Assembly (NCBI RefSeq): GCF_033115175.1
Contig: NC_084837.1
Coordinates: forward strand, 91,384,499 to 91,448,498
Direction: 5' to 3'
Source of the DNA: Lepus europaeus
Taxonomy: Eukaryota; Chordata; Mammalia; Lagomorpha; Leporidae
Length of the DNA: 64,000 nt
The position numbers and the translations under genes are program-made. The notes below the pieces were generated by a model, which did no database searches, was not told the origin of the DNA, and saw nothing but the letters and a program-made list of their open reading frames with translations. Shown here piece after piece: positions 33,781-43,964 of the stretch (within the stretch, counting starts at the first letter, position 1; each line of letters begins with the position of its first letter).

Positions 33781-34735
33781 GAGCGCCCTGTTTGTGTCTT
33801 GCATGTGCCCCTTTGATATCATGCGGCATCTGTCGTGTTTCAGCCCTGTCCTTGGTGCTGTCTATGTCTGAGACTTGCACAAGGCGCAGGCGCTTTGCCA
33901 CCACCTCCACCGAGAGCAGCAACATCGCAGGTGCTGCAGCAGCCTAAGAGTGGAGCCGCCGCGGGGGTCTCTGCCTGGAGGCTGAGAGTGCACCTGCTCT
34001 CCGTTCTCCAGGACGTTTGGCCACCAGAACGACTATGGCCGACTTGAAAGCAGTGCTCAGGGCCACCTGCAGCTTCTTCTGCTTGAGGCGTAGGCACAGG
34101 GCTGGGACCCACCTTCGTGCAAATTGACACACACTAGTTGGACCCCTGGGACCCCTCCCCCAGAAGACCGTGCATTCTTAGAAACAGGTGGATCTCCTCA
34201 CAGACGTGACGCAGGCTCCGGCTCCGCTCTGCACAGAGGGTTTGCGTGGTTTTTGTAGAGCAGAATCCGTGCACATTCCACTTCGAGTGCTTCTCTCTAC
34301 TTGACATTGGAAGCGTATCCCTGTCACTTCAGTCGTCACGAGTGCACCGCCTACCAGCTGCCTGCCGTCTGTTAAGTGTGTGCTCCACTTTCGCTAAGCA
34401 CTGCCCTTCCGTCGCACATGGAGCTGGCTTTTCCAGGCTGCTGTTCCTGTAAACTACCTTCAGGGAACAGCACCGCGTCCTGGATTATTAATATGTATTT
34501 TCAGAATAAGAACAAATCAGGAAGTAGAAAAGTTTTATCCACAGAGTTCAGATGCCATTCATCTAACTTGCAGCCACTCACGTGTCTGCCAACGTTCTAT
34601 GCAATTGGGCCCCAGGTCCCCAACTGTCATTGCTATAGGATCTGCCTTGCTGGATCGCTGCTCCTCCCTGATGGCAGGGCTGAGTCCTGGAGCCTGCGGT
34701 TTTACAAAGAACAGGGGGAGTTGGCTAAAAAGTGA
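33600..34735. other. Mostly unassigned sequence
   Basis: Apart from the (CA)n at 33744-33777, no element could be named. Part of it (ctttgatatcatgcggcatc, acttgacattggaagcg) could be old LINE sequence. Confidence 0.35.
33744..33777. repeat. (CA)n microsatellite
   Basis: About 16 pure CA units, likely length-polymorphic. Confidence 0.95.
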
Positions 34736-34741
34736 ATGCGG

Positions 34742-35094
34742 GCCGGCGCCGCGGCTCACTAGGCTAATCCTCCGCCTTGCGGCGCCGGCACACCGGGTTC
34801 TAGTCCCGGTCGGGGCACCGATCCTGTCCCAGTTGCCCCTCTTCCAGGCCAGCTCTCTGCTGTGGCCAGGGAGTGCAGTGGAGGATGGCCCAAGTGCTTG
34901 GGCCCTGCACCCCATGGGAGACCAGGAGAAGCACCTGGCTCCTGCCATCGGATCAGCGCGATGCGCCGGCAGCAGCACGCCAGCCGCAGCGGCCATTGGA
35001 GGGTGAACCAACGGCAAAAAGGAAGACCTTTCTCTCTGTCTCTCTCTCACTGTCCACTCTGCCTGTCAAAAAAAAAGAAAAAGAAAAAGAAAAT
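34742..35094 (+). mobile_element. Young C-SINE (OcuSINEA-like)
   Basis: Starts gccggcgccgcggctcacta, with agtcccggtcggggcaccga diagnostic of the young type. It ends cactgtccactctgcctgtc followed by A-rich aaaaaaagaaaaagaaaa instead of aaataaataaat. tgaatgcgg stands at 34733-34741 and 35095-35103. It is almost identical to the copy at 59521-59880. Confidence 0.95.
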
Positions 35095-35344
35095 TGAATG
35101 CGGACCCTAGAATCCACTGTGTAGAGTTTCTAATCATCTACTTGAGCATAAATACGCATCTCAAACAGCCCACTCTGGCGACGATGGGGAGATTGTAGTC
35201 ATGGCAATCTCACCTCCTCCGAGGCGTGAATGAGAAGGGAACCCCACACTTAGATCTACAAACGTGAGACCCCGTCACTGCCCAGGACCACCTTCTGTCC
35301 TCTGGGGGTGGGGACCACCTTCAGCCTCTCCATGCCCACTCATG

Positions 35345-35565
35345 CCTCTTTCTCACTGATCCACCCTGCAGCAGGTGCTCGCCCACCTGTATCATGGGCT
35401 CCTAGTTCCTGGCTTTGACCTGGTCCAGGGCTGACCATTGCAGCCATCTGGAGAGTAAACCAGAAGATGGAAGATACCACTCTCTCTCTCCCTCTCGCTC
35501 TCTCTCTCTTTCTCTCTCTCTCTCTGTGTGTAACTCTTTCAAAATAAATAAAGAAATATTTTTTA
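35345..35565 (+). mobile_element. C-SINE, 5' half missing
   Basis: tggtccagggctgaccattgc, ctggagagtaaaccagaagatgg, (CT)n and tail aaaataaataaagaaatattttt. The 5' half is replaced by ctcatgcctctttctcactg. Confidence 0.78.
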
Positions 35566-35907
35566 AAAAGAATTGAGATGATTAATTCCCCTCCCCAGAA
35601 CTCCAGCGGTGACCGCTGACCGCGCACCATGGGCTGGCACTGGACAGCTCCATGGCAAACTAGAACAAGCAAGAATCTGATCAGAAGACCTGGATGTCTA
35701 CCCTCTGTGACTCTGGGACAGTTCCCGAACTCCCCCTTCTTTAAACTCGGACAGTGCAGCGCGTCTCACGGAGCTGTCCTCAACATTCAGTGGGATCCGG
35801 GAGGTAAAACACTTGCCATTCCTGAATAGCCACTATGGGCTGGACGTGACTGGGTGGCGGGAGTAGGACGCTGGACACACCTGGGATGTTATGCTGTTTG
35901 AGTGAAA

Positions 35908-36025
35908 CTCTTGTAACATAAAATGAGTCCTTTTAAAGTGGCACGTATTACATTCACAGTGTTGTGCAGCCACTGATAGCAGGTTCCAAACAAAGCCCTA
36001 AGAACGCTTTCCAGAAGCTCAGAAG
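35908..36025. mobile_element. Old L1 3'-end fragment
   Basis: taacataaaatgagtccttttaaagtggcacgtattacattcacagtgttgtgcagcca resembles the ancient L1M-type block (...ccattttaaagtgtacaattcagtgg...ttcacaatgttgtgcaacca...). Confidence 0.5.
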
Positions 36026-36159
36026 ATGTGTCCTGAGATCAACCCAGAGGGAGTCACGTGATCAATCTTAAACCACTCACTGGTGCGGGGCGGGGTGAGG
36101 GGGTGCAAGTGCAGAGCTTGGTTGACCAGCAATCCTGGAAGCCGGAACTGTGACACTGC

Positions 36160-36246
36160 AGGAAGAGAGAAAGAGAGAGAGAGAAAGAAGAAGAAGGAGG
36201 AGGAGGAGGAGGGAAGGAGGAAGGCAGGCAGGGAAGGAGGGAGGGG
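36160..36246. repeat. Purine tract (GA/GAA/GGA)
   Basis: About 85 bases almost free of pyrimidines on the plus strand, moving from ga to gaa to gga and gggaa units. Confidence 0.9.
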
Positions 36247-36354
36247 TGAGTGGATGAGAAGGAGTTGTTGGCACAGGGTGGAGCATGTAATAGGCACCCA
36301 CTGTATGCTCTTTTCCCTTGTTAATGGATGTTGCACGAGTGAGCAGAACGCAGT

Positions 36355-36680
36355 TCACCCTTTCCAACTCACCCAAATGAAAAGCATAGAAAATAACTCT
36401 GACCAAGCAGCCCCTCCAGGGTACGCCCAATTAATTTTCCATGCTTGGGGAAGGCGTTTCATCATCAAAGAACAGCACGCACTGTTTCAGGGACGGCAGA
36501 GGAGCGGCGTCTGGGGCTGGGTGCCATGCCAGCCACTCACAACGACCCAATTACTCCGCCTTTCTGATCTTTCCCTCTGCCCGAAACCAACCGCTCTTCT
36601 GTTCTTTCTTACAACGGCTGCTCTGACACCGTAGACCGTAATATGCATTTTTGAGACACCTGTTTGCAATCACATTGCCT
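36355..36680. promoter_or_regulatory. Candidate non-coding element
   Basis: acccaaatgaaaagcatagaaaataactc, gcccaattaattttccatgc, cccaattactccgcctttctg. Repeat-free stretch between a purine tract and a C-SINE. Confidence 0.28.
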
Positions 36681-37014
36681 TTTATGGCAGAGCTTGGGTG
36701 CTGGTTTCCAGGATCTACTTAGAAAACCAACACGGATGGCGGACACCCACACCAGGCATGCTGGTGCTTCCTCCTGGATGGCGCCAAGGTCTTCTTCAGG
36801 GAGTCACCTGTGAGGACCGTGCCTCACCTCTGCAGGTGCAGGGACCCTTGGGCTCATCCCTGAGGCCCCTACCAGGACCCATGGCTGGTTCAATTGGCAC
36901 CTCCCCTCAGGGTCAAGTTGTCTACCATTGTTCCAGGGACAGAGGGCCAGCAGGCCCAGGGCCTTCATGAAGCAAGGGTGGCTGACCCATCTCCCACTTA
37001 GAGATCGGCTTCTT

Positions 37015-37097
37015 TTTTTTTAAAGATGTATTTATTTGAAATGCATAGTGACAGAGAGAGAAAGGGAAAGGAGGGTGAGAGGGAGAGAGAGAAGGGG

Positions 37098-37149
<52 letters not shown>

Positions 37150-37380
37150 CTTCCATCTACTGGTTCACTCCCCAAATGGTCACAACAGCCAGGGCTGGGC
37201 TAGGCTGAAGCCAGGAGCCAGGAGCTTCTTCCAGGCCTCCCACGTGGGTGCAGGGGCCCCAGACCTTGGGCCATCCTCTGCTATGTTCTCACGCACGTTA
37301 GCAGCAGCACTGGAACTGAAAGTGGAATATCAGCAATTTGAGTGGCAGCTTAATCCCCTGCACCACAAGGCTGGCTGCTA
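37015..37380 (-). mobile_element. C-SINE with expanded CA/GA tract
   Basis: tttaaagatgtatttatttga tail; GA-rich, CA and (GA)n runs at about 37060-37148; ctactggttcactccccaaatgg; ggccatcctctgctatgttc; head ctgcaccacaaggctggc. Confidence 0.88.
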
Positions 37381-37544
37381 CAGATTCGCTTACTCATTCA
37401 CTTTACCAAGCATTCATGCGGTCACACCAGGCCAGCATCGGACCCTCAGTGGTGCTGCACGGCCCCTGCCCCCTTGGAGTGTAAAGTCTCTACCTAGTAA
37501 CCCCATGGGAAATCTGTGTGTTTGCAACATCCAACTGGCCCCGC

Positions 37545-37745
37545 CCAATATGAGTTGAGCATCCTTCATCCAGGACTCTCTGTGCTCCAACATGACACTT
37601 CAAAATTGTTCCCATTGGGGAACTTTTCAGGTTTCGGGTTTGGGGATTCGCGCGCTCAGCCAGGGAAGTCGATGCAAACTTTCCAAACCCTCCTGGTCCC
37701 AAGCATCTCAGATAATAGGCACTCAATCCCGCACCAGGAAAAAAG
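37545..37745. mobile_element. Tigger7/MER44-like DNA transposon fragment
   Basis: Starts agttgagcatccttcatcca and later has gttcccattggggaacttttcaggtttcgggtttgg, then the mirrored end cctggtcccaagcatctcagataa. Terminal text of this kind is typical of Tigger7/MER44 (TcMar-Tigger). Family name from memory. Confidence 0.55.
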
Positions 37746-37989
37746 AGGCGTGGAAACAACCCTTCCGTCCAACGATTCCAAAAGCACATGGAGACCAGGA
37801 GGGGACAGGCTGGCCACCTCTCTTCCCTCTGGTCCCTTCCACGTCCTTGGAGGCGGCCTCCGAGGAAGCCGGGTCACCCTCCTTCTCAACTGCCTTTGGA
37901 TAGTAACCCTTTGTTGATAACTGGTTTGCAGATAGCTCTCTTCCTAGCTGGACAGATATGGGAGCAAGGCAAGGCCAGTGCAGCGAAAC

Positions 37990-38215
37990 ATTAACTGCAG
38001 GGTTCTTCTTAAAGGGCCAGGCAGCCAATATCTTCCACTTTCTGCAGGCCATGTGGCCCCTGTCCCAAACACTGCAGCGAGAGAAACTGTAAACAAAGGG
38101 GCCCGCCTGTTCCCAATAACGCTTTATTTATGGACACTCCGGTTTGAATTTCATGTAATTCTCACATGTCGCACAATATCATTCTGTGGATTTTGTCTTC
38201 CATTTGAAATCCACT
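37990..38215 (+). mobile_element. hAT-type DNA transposon remnant
   Basis: gcagggttcttcttaaagggccaggcagccaa, tgcaggccatgtggcccctgt, ccaataacgctttatttatggacact and tttgaatttcatgtaattctcac follow the order of the common mammalian hAT element that begins CAGGGGTCGGCAAACT...CTGTAAAGGGCCAG. The 3' terminal repeat is missing. Confidence 0.6.
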
Positions 38216-38289
38216 GGGAAGGCCCTCCGAGGACAGGGGGCGGCAGATTGGCTGGCCCATCCTCCATCTGGGCGGAGCAGGGGCGGGGC

Positions 38290-38430
38290 ACGGGCATCTT
38301 CTTTCGACTTTTTAGGATATTTCAAATCTTCCCTGGGAACTGTTGGGGAAATGATTTTTTCTGAGTGGGTGGCTTGTCTTTTCACTTTGGCTGTTTTCTT
38401 ATTTTTATAAAACATCAACAAAAAAATTTT
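38290..38430. promoter_or_regulatory. AT-rich candidate element
   Basis: cttctttcgactttttaggat ... gaaatgattttttctgagtgg ... ttttataaaacatcaac. It follows the hAT remnant and could instead be a further degraded repeat. Confidence 0.22.
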
Positions 38431-38439
38431 GTATGGACC

Positions 38440-40488
38440 GCGCGGAAGGTTTTGGGTGGCACTTAGCTCCATCTGCCAGCCTTTTCCTTTGGGGTTGGTG
38501 AGTGGCACTTTGCTCGCACGTCGCCCCCTCCCCTGCACCTGCACTTGCTGCAGCCTGGCTGGAACCCTGTGGACAGCGCGTGGGTGCTCAGAGTGGGGTT
38601 GTGCCACTCCATGCCACTGGGGATGGCTCCGCCCTTCCCTGCACATTGGAAAACTTCCGATTCCCACCTCTCTTATGCCATCCCTGGAACTCCTCTTTCT
38701 CCTCCTCTGACCTCCTCCGTTCCCAACCCCCAGCCTCTCCCACTCTCTCCACTGGGTCCCTTCGGGGGCAGTGACAGCCCTCCTTGTTCTGATCTGTCAT
38801 CCCCATTGTCTACACTGAGGGGACTCAAGTCTCTGGGTCCCGGGTTCGCCTGCAGGAAGGGGCTGGGAGTGCGCAGCTTCCTGCCAGCATCACTTCCCGG
38901 CTCCATCAGGCCAACGCACTGGCAGAGAAAGGGGGTGGAGGTGGGGGAGGAAGCCCGCAGGTGGCGCACGGCCTCGGGGAACCCCTGGGGAAGGTCTGTG
39001 TCCCCGGGAAGACCCCAAGCAGGGGGATTTCCCAGGACCCCCGTCTCCTCCTCCCAGCACAGCCCACACCAGCCAGCCTCCTTCAGCTGCTGGCCAACTC
39101 CACGGCCGGCCCAGGGTTTCTCAGACTGGAAATGGCCCCGCTCAGGGCACAGAGCGGGCTCAGAGCCTTTCTGGTGTCTGGCCTCTCCGTCTTCCTTTGC
39201 CCTGGGGATCTCATGCCCCTCTAGCTACCCCCCATGACCTCCCGCACGGTTAGTTCGCCCCCTCTCCCACTGACCGGAAACCCTCAGGAGTCTTAGGCAG
39301 GGCCCTGCAGGTGCCCTGCAGCCTCACACCAAGGCCCCGCTCTGTGGCCTGGGTGTCTCCTCTGGTGACAGGTGCATTGAGCTGGATGCTGGAAATGCCA
39401 GCGGAGAGCCCAGTTCTGGAGTGGTCCTACCCACACCCGGCCCCAAACCGCACTGGAAGGCAACCTGAGATCCAGAGAGGGGCCTGCAAACTCACAGACC
39501 CCCAAGGCAGCCTGGGCCAGCCTCCTTCTACCACTGCTCCAGGCTCTGGCTTGCTCTCCAAATCCCAGCAGCTGCCCCCACCCCAGGGAGGCCATGGCCT
39601 CTGCTCTCAGGGGGGCACCCACTGTTGTCTCTTGCCCCCTTGGCCTTCCATTCAGTTAGGCCATGGAGTCCGGAGACGGGGTCACAGCCCTCGGCCTCAG
39701 CCAGACTCCTGGAAACTCTGCTTTGAACTGCACAGAAGGCATCAGAACAGCAGATCACAATGGCGGGGGGCTCCCAGGGGCTGCCTCCCTCCACGGCTCA
39801 GGCCGTGGGGTCCCAGCACAGCATCCCATCCTCACTCACTTGCTGCCTTCCCGTGGGCACCGGTGCGTTGCCCACATACTTGAGGGGCAGAAAGAATCGA
39901 GCGCAACTGAGGATGCTTTTCAGTTGGCTGAATCTGTCTTCGGGATGACCGCTTGTTGCATGGGGGAAGGGCAGCACAGAGCTTCCTGTGCCTTTGCCAC
40001 GCGGTCTTGTCCGTCAGCGCCCCCAGGGGGACAGGTGGCCTGGTCCAGGGCCTGCCATGGGTCAGCACCAGCCAGGGTGGACGTGGGATGGCAGGGACAA
40101 ACCCGAAAGGTGGCTGGGCAGAATGGAGATGCGATCTGAGAAACAAAAACCTTGGAGGATTTGAGCCACACCGATTTGGAACCTGGTGGGGAGTGGGTAC
40201 GACAGGAGGCTCAGGAGCTGGTGGATGCTGTATGGGGGTCAGGCTGCTGGGGTGACACCAGGCTGGAACCAAAGGGTAGGCAGGGCCAGCCCTGGGGACA
40301 CTGCTCCGCATGCCTGGGTCCCTCCCAAGCTCAGTTGAACCCCCTAAAGTCTGTGACCCTTCTTAGAGCCCAAGTCCTTTCCCTGTTCCTGCTGTCCAAA
40401 GCCACGTGCGTTGGCCCCATGCCCAAGGAATCCTGCACAGTCGCTGCATGGCCCTTCTGGCCTGGGATTCTGCGGAGCAGTGACATTC
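38440..40488. other. Unassigned GC-rich sequence, no C-SINE for 2 kb
   Basis: No repeat recognised. The 230-codon plus frame (38545-39237) and others are Pro/Ser/Gly-rich chance frames. Confidence 0.4.
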
Positions 40489-40500
40489 AAAGTGTAAGCT

Positions 40501-40757
40501 GGGGCCAGTGCTGTGGTGTAGTTGGTAAAGCCGCCGCCCGCAGTGCCGCCATCTCATATGGGCGCCGGTTCATGTCCCGGCTGCTCCACTTCCTATCCAG
40601 CTCTCTGCTGTGGCCTGGGAAAGCAGTAGAAGATGGCCCAAGTGCTTGGGCCCCTGCACCCATGTGGGAGACCCAGAAGGAGCTCCTGGCTCCTGGCTTT
40701 GGATCAGTGCAGCTCCGGCTGTTGCAGCCAATTGGGGAGTGAACCAGTGGATGGAAA

Positions 40758-40801
<44 letters not shown>

Positions 40802-40857
40802 CTCCTTCTCTCTCTGTGTAACTCTGACTTTCAAATAAATAAATAAATCTTTTTTTA
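40501..40857 (+). mobile_element. C-SINE with perfect 12-bp target-site duplication
   Basis: Full length from ggggccagtgctgtggtgta to aaataaataaatcttttttt. aaagtgtaagct occurs at 40489-40500 and 40858-40869. Long pure (CT)n at 40760-40797. Confidence 0.95.
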
Positions 40858-41198
40858 AAAGTGTAAGCTAGCAGGGCACCAGCCAAGGTGCCAGCTGTTT
40901 CCCACTCCAAGCAAGGTCATTTCACTGCCCAACCATTGCTCTCAAGGGATAAACAAGGGCTGCTTCTCCTTCCCCAAGGCACTTCAGAAAGCCAGCGTTG
41001 TGAAGCCATCCCTGCGACCTGACCTTCATGTTCACGTCCGTGTGCGGCCCTCAGCAGGCGCCAGCCGCTTGGCCAGGACTTCACCCAGGTTTGGTTGGGA
41101 AACTCCTTTTAAGAAACAAAAAATATAGAACACACAGTTCAACAGGAGAATGAGTATGATCTAGGATGAGAAAACATAACAAATCACATGACAAATCA

Positions 41199-41517
41199 AG
41201 ATTTATTATTTATTTGAAAGGTAGAATTACAGACAGGCAGAGGCAGAGAGAGAGAGAGGTCTTCCATCTGCTGGTTCACTCCCCAAATAGCTGCAACAGC
41301 CGGAGCTGGGCTGATCTGAAGCCAAGAGCCAGGAGCTTCTTCCAGGTCTCCCACACAGGTGCAGGGGCCCAAGGACTTGGGCCATCTTCCACTGCTTTCC
41401 AAGGCGATAGCAGAGAGCTGGATTGGAAGTGGAACAGCCAGGACTCGAACCTGTGCCCACATGGGATTCTGACACTGCGGTTGTGGCTTTACCTGATACA
41501 CCACAGCGCCAACCCCA
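41199..41517 (-). mobile_element. C-SINE with short target-site duplication
   Basis: Complete in reverse: agatttattatttatttgaaagg to caccacagcgccaacccc. Flanks acaaatca at 41191-41198 and 41518-41525. Confidence 0.93.
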
Positions 41518-41599
41518 CAAATCACATTTTAAAGAGCTTACAACATCACAAACAAGACAAAATCTAGAGGGAAGGAAACCTGGGATGTTGGGGTGCCGG

Positions 41600-41861
41600 T
41601 TCTGTCCCTGTTGGGGTGCTGGATTCTGTCCCGGTCGCTCCTCTTCCTGTCCAGCTCTCTGCTGTGGCCCAGGAGTGCAGTGGAGGATGGCCCAGGTGCT
41701 TGGGTCCCTGCACCCACATGGGAGACCAGGAGGAAGCACCTGGCTCCTGGCTTCGGATCGGCGCAGCACGCTGGCCATAGCAGTCATTTGGGGGGTGAAC
41801 CAATGGAAGGAAGACCTTTCTCCCTGTCTCTCTCTCACTGTCTAACTGTGCCTGTCAAAAA

Positions 41862-41862
<1 letters not shown>
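41600..41862 (+). mobile_element. Young-type C-SINE, 5' truncated
   Basis: Starts within ctggattctgtcccggtcgc, continues ctgtggcccaggagtgcagtgg and gatcggcgcagcacgctgg, and ends gtctaactgtgcctgtcaaaa. This tail type matches the young copies at 34742 and 59521. Its poly(A) seeded the GAAA tract that follows. Confidence 0.88.
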
Positions 41863-41937
<75 letters not shown>

Positions 41938-42018
41938 AAAAGAGAGGAAAGAAGGAAGGAAGGAAGGAAGGAAGGAAGGAAGGAAGGAAGGAAGGAAGAA
42001 GAGAAAAGAAAAGAAAAC
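41859..42018. repeat. (GAAA)n followed by (GGAA)n
   Basis: About 80 bases of almost pure gaaa units, then about 45 bases of ggaa units, then gaagagaaaagaaaag. It begins in the A-tail of the preceding C-SINE. Frames reading it (KERKKERKKE, or SFFLSFFLSF on the other strand) are artefacts. Confidence 0.95.
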
Positions 42019-42019
42019 C

Positions 42020-42938
42020 CAGGACATTTAATGGTGTTGACTTCCAGGCACACCTTTAAGCTAGCATTTTCTCCTGAGTGTTGGCCACGTCTTCTTTGAT
42101 CCTCCTGCTCTGATGTCAACGATTGTGTGTCATTTTTTTAGGGGAAATAGAAGGAGAATTCCATCTTCCTTTCTGGTGCTGTCCATTGTGTTGTGATTAC
42201 TGATCACGGGGAGGAAGTTCTTCCTGTCATCCCCTGCTGCTGCTCTTGGTCATGCACCTGCTAAGACTGTTGCCCAGTGTGGGAAAGCCTCCTCCAAATT
42301 TCCTTCCTGCTCAGCCCATCAGTGGATTTTGTAGCCATGGGATTAGCAAGTGTGCTCCAGACGGCACGAAACTTCCGTTCCAGCCAGATCCCCCACTCAG
42401 CCACTCACACAGCCGACGACAGCAAGAATGTTCCATAGGCCAGCTTCCGGCTCCGTGCAGTCAAACCTTGCTCCTCCCCCACGGTCCAGAGACAGAACGC
42501 GGGTTTATTAAAAGCTTACAGCGTCCCTCTTCTCTCTCTCGTGGCTGCAGCTGCAGTAAAACCGTCTTCACGGGCCAGGAGGGGAATCCGGGTGCCGGGG
42601 GCAGCAGCCGGCCCAGCTGGGCTTTGCACACCGGCTGCTCGGAGTGGGTGTATTTCAGCGAGGGAGAGCCGGGGGCCTCCCTGGGGAACGCGGGGTGCAG
42701 GAGGGGCTGGTCCAGGGGAGAGCTCCTGGACAGAGGGGCCTCGCCAGGGCAGGCCCACCTGGGCCCACCAGCTCTGCCCGGCATAGCTTGGCCCATTCCA
42801 CCCCATAGCAGGAAATAGACATAGTGATTCTGCAAGACAGAGAAGACACAGAGACCCCCAAAGACCCCCCAAAGACGTGGCCCCAGTCTCGTAGCCGAAG
42901 GCACCCCCACCCTCCAATTTTGGAGACTGGTTTTCTGG
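42020..42938. other. Unassigned sequence left of the CpG-rich block
   Basis: No repeat recognised. Composition is moderate, with a few CpGs (cagacggcacgaaacttccg; cacagccgacgacagc). Confidence 0.35.
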
Positions 42939-42939
42939 G

Positions 42940-43420
42940 CCTGTTTTTGTTTTTTTTTCTTTTTCCCCTCTACACAATTATAATACTAACAATCAGGCAT
43001 TCTCGCTGGAGGGACAGATGATTAATGTCCAACCACCCTGCTCGCCACGTCACAGGCAAATCTCTGGTTCCTGGCGGAGCGGAGCCTGCTCTGCACGCAG
43101 GCAGCCGCCAGAGCAAGGCGCGCACCGCGCGGCCGGCGCCTGGAACGGAGCAGCGGGTTCAACACGGCGTGAAGCGGTGGCAAACGCCGTAATGAGGGCA
43201 TTTGTTCTGCTCTAAGGAGCTTTCCAGAACACGGAAATTGCCAGCACGCACGGCGGTGGGCTGGTGAGGGAAATCCAGTCCGCCCGTCCACCCACCCCCT
43301 CCTCCCATTAGAAGGAGAGGGTGCGGGAACGCGGGGCAGGAGGCCTGTCTGGGCCTGCGCGGGGGAGGAGCCGTGGAAAGCATTAAACGCTTTAATAATG
43401 CGGGCAGTCGTGGCTTCAGC
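42940..43420. promoter_or_regulatory. CpG-rich block next to AT-rich sequence
   Basis: From about 43075 CpGs are dense (aaggcgcgcaccgcgcggccggcgcc at 43115-43140; gaacgcggggc; cctgcgcggggg). It is flanked by AT-rich words (acaattataatactaacaatc; cattaaacgctttaataatgcgg at 43381-43403). It resembles a small CpG island or conserved enhancer. No repeat is recognised. There is no visible TATA box, initiator or first exon. Confidence 0.35.
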
Positions 43421-43638
43421 TCGGGTTTGTGGGAGCTTTGATCAAACTCGGCTTCAGGCAGGGCCTTGCTTCCCCGGGGGAGGCCCAGGGGAGCAAACCC
43501 AGCAGGCTGGGAGGGCCCTCGGCAAGCGTCGGATTTCAAAGCCGGCCTGGTGCGTCATAGCCGCTGGTGGTGCTTTGCAGGCAGGGCCTGGGCGTTTCTC
43601 TGCCGTTCAGACTGTCACCAAGTTCAGACTGGAAGCAG

Positions 43639-43670
43639 GTGTGTGTGTGTGTGCGCGTGTGCTTGCGTGT
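43639..43670. repeat. TG/CG alternating tract
   Basis: gtgtgtgtgtgtgcgcgtgtgc; short Z-DNA-prone stretch. Confidence 0.85.
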
Positions 43671-43715
43671 GGGGCTTGCCCCAACCCGATGCGTGTATAA
43701 ATTGTGAGAGCTGCG

Positions 43716-43773
43716 TGGAGACGGGCCAGCACAGGGAGTCCTCTTGGAGACAGGCCAGCACAGGGTGTCCCTG
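43716..43773. repeat. 29-bp tandem duplication
   Basis: ggagacgggccagcacaggg (about 43719) and ggagacaggccagcacaggg (about 43748) head two adjacent near-identical units. Confidence 0.8.
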
Positions 43774-43849
43774 CACATGCCAAAAAGAAAACCAGGCCAC
43801 AGAGTGGGCACTCTGGCTCAGAGTTGGAATACCACTACCTTAAACACCC

Positions 43850-43962
43850 CAGCCACTCAGCTCGAGACTCAGTGTCCCCGTCTCTAACCTCATACCCCTT
43901 CCTCCAGGAAGCCTTCCTGGCTGCCCAGACTGTTTTGATTCCGGTGTAGAGTCCTGACTTCC
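43850..43962 (+). repeat. L2-like fragment
   Basis: taacctcataccccttcctccaggaagccttcctggctgcc resembles the L2 segment containing 'cctccaggaagccttccctgactgc'. Confidence 0.45.
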
Positions 43963-43964
43963 CC

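Noticed and set aside
34742..34820. tRNA-like sequence as a tRNA gene
   Set aside because: It is the tRNA-derived head of a C-SINE; followed by the SINE body and poly(A).
41835..42119. Ser/Phe/Leu and Lys/Glu/Arg repeat proteins
   Set aside because: Translations of the GAAA/GGAA microsatellite.
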